Below are positions 7,804 through 11,951 of a DNA stretch of 11,951 nt, piece after piece. A program made the translations under genes and the position numbers. The notes beneath the pieces are model-generated. The model worked only from the letters and a program-made list of their open reading frames with translations, was not told the origin of the DNA and did no database searches. Source of the DNA: JBCCKC01 sp039182435. GTDB lineage: Bacteria; Verrucomicrobiota; Verrucomicrobiia; Opitutales; Coraliomargaritaceae. Position 1 is the stretch's first letter, and each line of letters opens with the position of its first letter. The stretch covers positions 1-11,951 of the forward strand of contig JBCDCC010000064.1 of assembly GCA_039182435.1 (NCBI GenBank). Direction: 5' to 3'.

Positions 7804-7898
7804 AAGGAAAGCAGTTATCGAATTAAAGGATCAGACATAGTTGGAGCGCTGAGATGAGGCGAGCATATTCGTGGATCGCCGATACCAATGGTAGCCGC

Positions 7899-9089
7899 CT
7901 AGTCCTGAGCACTGCCGAGCATACGCGTGCGCTTGTGAGGCTGTGGGAACTGTAGGGTGATCACGGTGCCCGTGCCTTCGCGCGACTCGATCCCGATCTG
8001 CCCACCATGCTCCCGCATGATTCGTTGGACGATCATCATTCCGAGACCGTGCCCGGTCTCCTTCGTCGTGAAATAGGGCTGAAAGACACGAGCCAAATCT
8101 TCTTCCGTGATGCCCGAGCCCGTATCAATAAACTGCAACTGGATGTTATCCTCATCAGAGCTCGCCACGATCCGGAGCTGCCCACCGGGCTGCATCGCTT
8201 CCATTGCGTTCTTAATCAGATTAAAGACCACCTGCTTGATCTGACCACGGTCTCCAAGAATCGACGGCACCGCATCGCCGATCTCCACATTGACTTCGAG
8301 CTTCCTGTCCGCGAGCTCTGCTTCCTGCACTTCCAGCACCTCCTCGATCAAGGCGATGAGGTCGAGCTCGTTCAACTCAGGCTTCTGCGGCCGCACCGCC
8401 TCGAGGAAATGCGTAATGATCCCATCGAGACGATTCACCTCGCCCTGACAAATCTCAAGCGAATCCGAGATTCGGCTAGCCTGATCGCCAAGACCGAGCT
8501 TATCGAGCTTCCGCTGGATCAGCTGCAGGTGAATGGTCAGCGAGTTGAGCGGGTTACCCAGCTCGTGGGCCACCCCAGCCGCCAGCCGCATGATCGAAGC
8601 GATCCGCTCGCTCTCGATCCGCTCCTCCATCGTGACTTTATCATCCGTCATGTCTGTCAGCACAACTAGATAGCCACCACTCTCGTCATGCCCGACCTGC
8701 GCGTCGATCGGCACCATGTAAAGCCGCACGAAGCGGCGCTCCGGATAGGTGAGCTCCAGCTCGCGGGAGAGCACCGGAGCCGCTCGGCCAGACGCATCCT
8801 TCGCATCCGGATCAATCGAGCGCGCCACATCCGGCATCATTTTCCAGAGGCGTATCACCCCGATGTCCGTTTCCTTCAAACCGATCAAACTCTTCGAAGC
8901 CGCATTCGCATACTGCACCAACCCCTCCGAATCGATGACCAGAATACCGTCCTGAATCGTGTTGAAGACGGTCTCCTGCACCGCGCGCTCCTTCGCCAAA
9001 CGCTGCGCGAGAATACTCAAGTTCACCGAATCGAGGTCCTCGATCCGACCGAGAATTTTATCCAAACCAGAGTTGCGCGTCGTCTTCAT
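7899..9089 (-). CDS. Cytosolic PAS-domain sensor histidine kinase (NtrB-like)
   Basis: A 396-residue two-component sensor. Order of parts: an N-terminal helical lead (about 10-40), one PAS domain (about 40-150, starting FNTIQDGILVID), a dimerisation/phosphoacceptor domain with H175 in AGVAHELGNPLNS, and a HATPase_c domain. The ATP site is complete: N box FNLIKNAMEAM (N290, N294), G1 box DTGSGI (322-327), F box VFQPYFTTK and G2 box GHGLGM. There is no transmembrane helix or signal peptide, so it should sense an internal signal. The HELGNPL H box is the type found in NtrB-like kinases that often partner sigma-54 regulators, but no response regulator is in this window. It is divergent from aroC. 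The signal and target are unknown. Confidence 0.93.
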   Translation of the reverse strand: MKTTRNSGLDKILGRIEDLDSVNLSILAQRLAKERAVQETVFNTIQDGILVIDSEGLVQYANAASKSLIGLKETDIGVIRLWKMMPDVARSIDPDAKDASGRAAPVLSRELELTYPERRFVRLYMVPIDAQVGHDESGGYLVVLTDMTDDKVTMEERIESERIASIMRLAAGVAHELGNPLNSLTIHLQLIQRKLDKLGLGDQASRISDSLEICQGEVNRLDGIITHFLEAVRPQKPELNELDLIALIEEVLEVQEAELADRKLEVNVEIGDAVPSILGDRGQIKQVVFNLIKNAMEAMQPGGQLRIVASSDEDNIQLQFIDTGSGITEEDLARVFQPYFTTKETGHGLGMMIVQRIMREHGGQIGIESREGTGTVITLQFPQPHKRTRMLGSAQD

Positions 9090-9245
9090 TCTTTAAATCT
9101 CAGCCGACCATAGAAGCGCACCTGCGTTTCGCAAGCGCTATGGGCTCGCTTCACGATGTTGACTTAACGAGTGCGAACCGTTGCTTTCTTCACTTCAGAA
9201 GCGGACACTTTACTTCTAACCGCTTCCACCTGAATCCTTAGAAAC
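9090..9245. promoter_or_regulatory. Divergent promoter region of the kinase gene and aroC, with an inverted repeat
   Basis: This 156-nt gap must carry both promoters. GAAGCGG (9198-9204) and CCGCTTC (9220-9226) form a 7-bp inverted repeat separated by 15 nt, starting about 40 nt before the aroC start. A smaller palindrome, CTTCAGAAG (9193-9201), overlaps its left arm. Either could be an operator or a leader stem. A TTGACT is present near 9160, but no convincing -10 follows at 16-18 nt. Confidence 0.3.
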
Positions 9246-10343
9246 ATGGGTAACTCATTCGGCACACTCTTTAAAATTTCCACCTGGGGCGAAAGCCACG
9301 GAGGCGGTATCGGCGTCGTCATCGACGGCTGCCCGCCACGCCTACCGCTCGATGTCGAAGAGATCCAGTTTGAGCTGGACCGTCGCCGTCCCGGTCAAAG
9401 CGACATCACCACCCCCCGCAAAGAGAGTGACACCGCCACCATCGTCTCCGGCGTCTACCAAGGCCAGACCCTCGGCACACCCATCGCCATCTACGTGCCC
9501 AACGGCGATCAACGCCCCTCCGCCTACTCGGAGATGAAGGATAAATTCCGCCCTTCCCACGCAGACTTCACCTATCAAACCAAATTCGGCATCCGCAACC
9601 ACGAAGGCGGTGGCCGCTCCTCCGCACGCGAGACGATCGGACGCGTCGCCGCCGGCGCGATCGCTAAGAAGATCCTCAAGAAGGCAGGCGATATTGACAT
9701 CTGCGCCTACATCACGCGCGTCCATGATATCGAGGCGCCCGCCATCACCGACTTCCCTAGCTTAGAAGCCATCGAGGCCACACCTGTGCGCTGCCCACAC
9801 CCGGAAACTGCCGATCAAATGATCGAGCGCATCAAAGCCATGCGCGCCGAGGGCAATTCCGTCGGCGGCCTCATCGAATGCCGCGTGCGCAACCTCCCCG
9901 TGGGCCTCGGCGTGCCCGTCTTCGACCGCCTCGAAGCCGACCTCGCAAAAGCTATGCTCTCACTCCCTGCAACCAAAGGCTTCGAAGTCGGCAGTGGTTT
10001 CGAAGGCACCCATATGACCGGCTCCGAGCACAACGATGTCTTCGTCAATAAAGACGGCAAAGTCGGCACCGCCACCAACCGCTCCGGCGGCGTCCAAGGC
10101 GGCATCAGCAACGGCGAAGAGCTCATTTTCCGAGTCGCCTTCAAACCGACTGCCACCATCATTCAAAACCAAGACACCGTCGATAAAGACGGCGAAGCCA
10201 CCGAACTCATGGGCCGCGGCCGTCACGACCCCTGCGTCGTCCCACGCGCCGTCCCCATCGTCGAATCGATGGCCGCCCTCGTCCTCGTCGATCACTGGAT
10301 GCGCCAGAAGGCTCAGTGCGAGGCCTTCGATTTCGGAGCGTAA
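9246..10343 (+). CDS. aroC: Chorismate synthase
   Basis: Converts 5-enolpyruvylshikimate-3-phosphate to chorismate, the last shikimate-pathway step before the aromatic amino acids, folates and quinones diverge; it needs reduced FMN. At 365 residues it is the usual bacterial length and carries the family signatures. These are WGESHGGGIGVVIDGCPP near the N-terminus (with H18), RRRPGQ (46-51) at the substrate site, and FGIRNHEGGGRSSARET (114-130). Near the C-terminus is GRGRHDPCVVPRAVPIVE, with its conserved His. The start ATG gives MGNSFGTLFKISTWGESHG, which matches the family N-terminus exactly. There is no Shine-Dalgarno motif. A second gene follows after 78 nt on the same strand. Confidence 0.98.
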   Translation: MGNSFGTLFKISTWGESHGGGIGVVIDGCPPRLPLDVEEIQFELDRRRPGQSDITTPRKESDTATIVSGVYQGQTLGTPIAIYVPNGDQRPSAYSEMKDKFRPSHADFTYQTKFGIRNHEGGGRSSARETIGRVAAGAIAKKILKKAGDIDICAYITRVHDIEAPAITDFPSLEAIEATPVRCPHPETADQMIERIKAMRAEGNSVGGLIECRVRNLPVGLGVPVFDRLEADLAKAMLSLPATKGFEVGSGFEGTHMTGSEHNDVFVNKDGKVGTATNRSGGVQGGISNGEELIFRVAFKPTATIIQNQDTVDKDGEATELMGRGRHDPCVVPRAVPIVESMAALVLVDHWMRQKAQCEAFDFGA

Positions 10344-10421
10344 GTCTCCCAGCTGCAGCCGATTCAAAGTTCGCCCTGCGACACTGCGCCCCACTCCGAA
10401 AACCCTCGGCAAATCGATCAC

Positions 10422-11150
10422 ATGTCCCAAGCACCACTCGTATATATCCTCTACGGCATCCCCAACTCCGGGCGCCGCGAAGTGCTCTTTGATCTGATCG
10501 ATGGCGGCGTGCCCGTAACCAAGCAAGTCCTCTACTTTCGTCCTTCCAACGAAGACGTCTGCCCCTACGACGAGCAGCTCGAGGCACTCGAAAATGTCGC
10601 CATCATCGACTGGGAGCTCAAAGACGGAAAAGTTACCCACGGCTCGATCAGCGCCGCCCCCGAACACATCTTTTTTCTTGCCCCAGGCACCAGTGACCCA
10701 TCCGACATCGCCGAAGCCGTCAAAAGCTGGACCGACCACAACCAATGCGAGATCGGCCGCATCGTCACCGTCGTCCACTGCAACTTCCTCCAAGCTCAGC
10801 CTCAAGCCAAGCTCTGGTTCGACGCCTGTATCCACTTTTCGGATATCGTCCTCCTCAACCGCCGCGAGGACATCAACAATAAGTGGGTCAAAGAATTTGA
10901 GGAAGGCTACCGCAAGCAATGCATCCCCAGCCGTTTTCTCTTAGTTAAAAAAGGCCGCGTCGCGAACCCACCCGAGGTCCTCGACCCCGAAGCACGCCGC
11001 ACCTCCCTCTACTTCGACGAACTCATCCCGATCGAAGAAGACGAATTCGAAGACGACCTCCCCGAAGACCAAAAGCCCGACGCCTACATCGAGCGTCTCG
11101 AAAGCGGCCAACGCGCCCGCCCCGTCCCCGACATCCGCAAGTTCTTCTAG
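10422..11150 (+). CDS. Degenerate CobW/G3E-like P-loop protein
   Basis: A 242-residue protein whose order of motifs follows CobW-type (COG0523, G3E) GTPases although each is altered. GIPNSGRR (12-19) sits where the P-loop GxxGxGKT belongs, with Arg18 in place of the catalytic Lys. LAPGTSDPSDIAEAV (86-100) aligns with the family TSGLADPxxVA stretch. IVTVVHCNFL (114-123) aligns with VVTVVDAxxFL, with His for Asp. SDIVLLNRRED (140-150) aligns with the ADVILLNKxD base-recognition loop. The CxCC metal-binding motif is absent. The C-terminus is acidic (about 205-225) and ends PDIRKFF. GTP hydrolysis and metal delivery may therefore be changed or lost; function unknown. It lies 78 nt downstream of aroC and may share its transcript. 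Confidence 0.85.
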   Translation: MSQAPLVYILYGIPNSGRREVLFDLIDGGVPVTKQVLYFRPSNEDVCPYDEQLEALENVAIIDWELKDGKVTHGSISAAPEHIFFLAPGTSDPSDIAEAVKSWTDHNQCEIGRIVTVVHCNFLQAQPQAKLWFDACIHFSDIVLLNRREDINNKWVKEFEEGYRKQCIPSRFLLVKKGRVANPPEVLDPEARRTSLYFDELIPIEEDEFEDDLPEDQKPDAYIERLESGQRARPVPDIRKFF

Positions 11151-11232
11151 CCCTTCAGCTCAAATATTTGCCTTTTATACCGCTTCGATCAGCTCAACAA
11201 ATCCGTTGCGGCGGGATCAAAGGCAGGGTCAT

Positions 11233-11628
11233 TCATGCTGATTTGAACAATTTGTTCTCCGCCGCTTTCTTATCGAAGGTCAGCGTGTGTTTACAGCCAT
11301 GGCTTTCACCAACAAGACCAATCAGCGCGTCGACAAAATCAATCGTTCCAGTGCGCAATAGGCGCAGTGCCTTCCAGATTTCCTCGCGGTGCTCAAACTC
11401 AAGGTGTGGTGCGACCAGAAAAAGCTCGATCATGGTTTCAATGCCTTCAGCCTCCACTTTGTAGAAGCCACCAAGCGCCCAGCACGTCTCCACCAACACA
11501 ACGCTGCTGATAAAGTCCCGAGTCTCTTCTGAAATTTGCTTTTCGAAAATCTCCGTCGCGCGCTTGGCTTGCTTGGCGTCATTCTGGGTCAAGTAGCGCA
11601 GCAGAACATTCGTATCCAACCCGATCAT
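11233..11628 (-). CDS. vapC: VapC-type PIN-domain toxin (ribonuclease)
   Basis: A 131-residue single-domain PIN protein, the normal size for a VapC toxin. Characterised VapC proteins are Mg-dependent RNases, often cutting tRNA or rRNA, held off by a cognate antitoxin. The acidic active-site residues are all present: D5 in MIGLDTNVLLRYL, E47 in VLVETCW, D100 in DFVDALI (with D97 beside it) and D119 in TFDKKAA. Nothing in the frame suggests inactivation. Its ATG overlaps a TAA in the sequence TAATG, the arrangement expected for a translationally coupled antitoxin-toxin pair. However, the antitoxin reading frame upstream is broken (see 11579-11728). Base use is less GC-biased than in the metabolic genes, which fits horizontal transfer. 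It converges on the CobW-like gene. Confidence 0.9.
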   Translation of the reverse strand: MIGLDTNVLLRYLTQNDAKQAKRATEIFEKQISEETRDFISSVVLVETCWALGGFYKVEAEGIETMIELFLVAPHLEFEHREEIWKALRLLRTGTIDFVDALIGLVGESHGCKHTLTFDKKAAENKLFKSA

Positions 11629-11728
11629 TACAGGTCAGCCATCCGGCTAGCCGCTTCAGCCGCAGCGCTTTCCGAATTTCGACTGGAAGCGTCATTTGCC
11701 ACCGACTGGTCAATGTTGATAGTTCCAT
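11579..11728 (-). pseudogene. vapB: Truncated AbrB/MazE-type (VapB) antitoxin
   Basis: The start MELSTLTSRWQMTLPVEIRK matches the swapped-hairpin AbrB DNA-binding domain of VapB antitoxins (usually TSKGQxTLPxEIRKAL; here RW replaces KG). A good Shine-Dalgarno, GAGGT, sits 8 nt before the ATG (11741-11737). After KALRLK the similarity ends. The frame runs 49 codons in all and overlaps the toxin start by 50 nt; relatives have about 75-85 residues. The frame one base back reads EAASRMADL and stops at the TAA that overlaps the toxin ATG, which looks like the original C-terminus. An internal deletion that also shifted frame is the simplest explanation. The part usually used to bind the toxin appears to be lost. 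A very short functional antitoxin is the alternative. Confidence 0.6.
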
Positions 11729-11750
11729 AGCATCTTACCTCATTGGAAAG

Positions 11751-11783
11751 TTCTTACTTTATATACTTACTTTACAGTAAGAA
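11751..11783 (-). promoter_or_regulatory. Palindromic operator/promoter of the toxin-antitoxin locus
   Basis: TTCTTACT (11751-11758) and AGTAAGAA (11776-11783) form a perfect 8-bp inverted repeat. Inside, CTTACTTTA occurs twice as a direct repeat 13 bp apart (11753-11761 and 11766-11774). The repeat lies 23 nt upstream of the antitoxin start. On the minus strand it contains TATATA, a possible -10 box. Operators of this kind are how VapBC-type loci repress themselves, so the site probably binds AbrB-type antitoxin. Regulation is inferred from position and symmetry only. Confidence 0.5.
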
Positions 11784-11785
11784 TA

Positions 11786-11830
11786 ACCAGATTGTTAAAT
11801 TCCGTAATCTGGTGGAGCACGCTCCGCGGA
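11786..11830. repeat. Cluster of inverted repeats beside the toxin-antitoxin operator
   Basis: Three palindromes follow one another. ACCAGATT (11786-11793) pairs with AATCTGGT (11806-11813), perfect over 8 bp with a 12-nt loop. GGAGC (11814-11818) pairs with GCTCC (11821-11825). TCCGCGGA (11823-11830) is a perfect 8-bp palindrome overlapping the last arm. No gene is seen here on either strand. Such dense symmetry suggests a mobile-element edge, a recombination site or a protein-binding array; none is recognised. Confidence 0.4.
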
Positions 11831-11835
11831 TACAG

Positions 11836-11863
11836 TTAAGGCCACCCTTTCAGGCGGCCTTAA
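11836..11863. terminator. Strong hairpin, possible terminator
   Basis: TTAAGGCC (11836-11843) and GGCCTTAA (11856-11863) form a perfect 8-bp stem. After an A/C mismatch, two further CC/GG pairs close a 6-nt loop (CTTTCA). It is followed on the plus strand by an A-run, not a T-run, so it does not fit a plus-strand intrinsic terminator. On the minus strand the T-run comes before the stem. It may be part of the repeat that follows rather than a terminator. Confidence 0.3.
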
Positions 11864-11865
11864 AA

Positions 11866-11951
11866 ATGGTGGTGAGAGCCGGATTTCTCGCGCTGCGCGC
11901 TTCGACATCTTCGCTGCGCTACGTCGAACAAGTTCGAACCCGACTTCCATC
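11866..11951. repeat. Repeat-like element resembling a tRNA T-arm and 3' end with an insert
   Basis: The outer parts resemble, on the minus strand, a tRNA T-arm and acceptor 3' end. GTCGG (11944-11940) followed by GTTCGAAC, a T-loop-like motif, could pair through one U-G with CCGGC (11882-11878). That is followed by TCTCACCACC. About 45 nt of palindromic sequence is inserted where the T-loop should close: GCGCTGCGC (11890-11898) and TTCGAC/GTCGAA (11901-11906 and 11923-11928). The spacing is not that of a true tRNA (one extra G) and the element runs to the window edge. I read it as a dispersed or mobile repeat with tRNA-like ends; only a copy search can confirm this. Confidence 0.35.

Noticed and set aside
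7883..7893. TACCA-A-TGGTA palindrome between the kinase and lipoprotein genes
   Set aside because: Symmetric but short and single; not enough to call an operator or terminator.
8007..8669. Open frame of 220 codons on the plus strand
   Set aside because: Antisense to the histidine kinase, which has a full set of H, N, G1, F and G2 boxes.
9960..10919. Long open frame (319 codons) on the minus strand
   Set aside because: It spans antisense parts of both aroC and the CobW-like gene and the gap between them. The translation is a Val/Asp/Gly-rich shadow with no motif.
11151..11232. Possible terminator between the CobW-like gene and vapC
   Set aside because: GCCTTT and AAAGGC could pair only across a loop of about 45 nt, and no compact hairpin is present.
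11536..11730. Plus-strand frame of 64 codons across the antitoxin
   Set aside because: It is antisense to the toxin start and the AbrB-type sequence, and has no recognisable domain.

Overview
The window is ordinary bacterial chromosome: GC-rich, tightly packed genes, followed by a less tidy accessory end. Gene content (C5-pathway heme genes, a two-step GDP-L-fucose pair, an arabinose-5-phosphate isomerase) points to a Gram-negative-type cell envelope. The protein style and the near absence of Shine-Dalgarno motifs fit a marine Verrucomicrobiota such as an Opitutae/Puniceicoccales relative. That placement is inference; there is no rRNA or other taxonomic marker here.

Layout. (1) 74-3186, minus strand: gmd, fcl and a kdsD/kpsF-type isomerase, transcribed in that order. 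Together they make GDP-L-fucose and arabinose-5-phosphate, precursors for surface polysaccharide. (2) 3187-3715: a gene-poor divergent spacer with a structured inverted repeat and a coding-like remnant on the minus strand. (3) 3716-6791, plus strand: hemH, a HemX/CcsA-like membrane protein and hemA, a heme cluster holding the first (glutamyl-tRNA reductase) and last (ferrochelatase) enzymes of the pathway. (4) 6853-9089, minus strand: a cytosolic PAS-histidine kinase and, downstream of it, an unrecognised lipoprotein with a Met/Gly-rich tail. (5) 9246-11150, plus strand: aroC (chorismate synthase) and a degenerate CobW/G3E-like GTPase-fold protein. (6) 11233-11951: a VapC-type PIN toxin with an apparently truncated AbrB-type antitoxin gene, a palindromic operator/promoter, a run of inverted repeats, and a repeat-like element that runs to the window edge and resembles part of a tRNA 3' end.

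The metabolic genes look intact and normal. The best candidates for something new are at the right end (orphaned PIN toxin plus the palindrome/tRNA-like tail), the CobW-like protein with an altered P-loop, and the 3187-3715 spacer. No CRISPR array, insertion sequence, rRNA or complete tRNA was seen.
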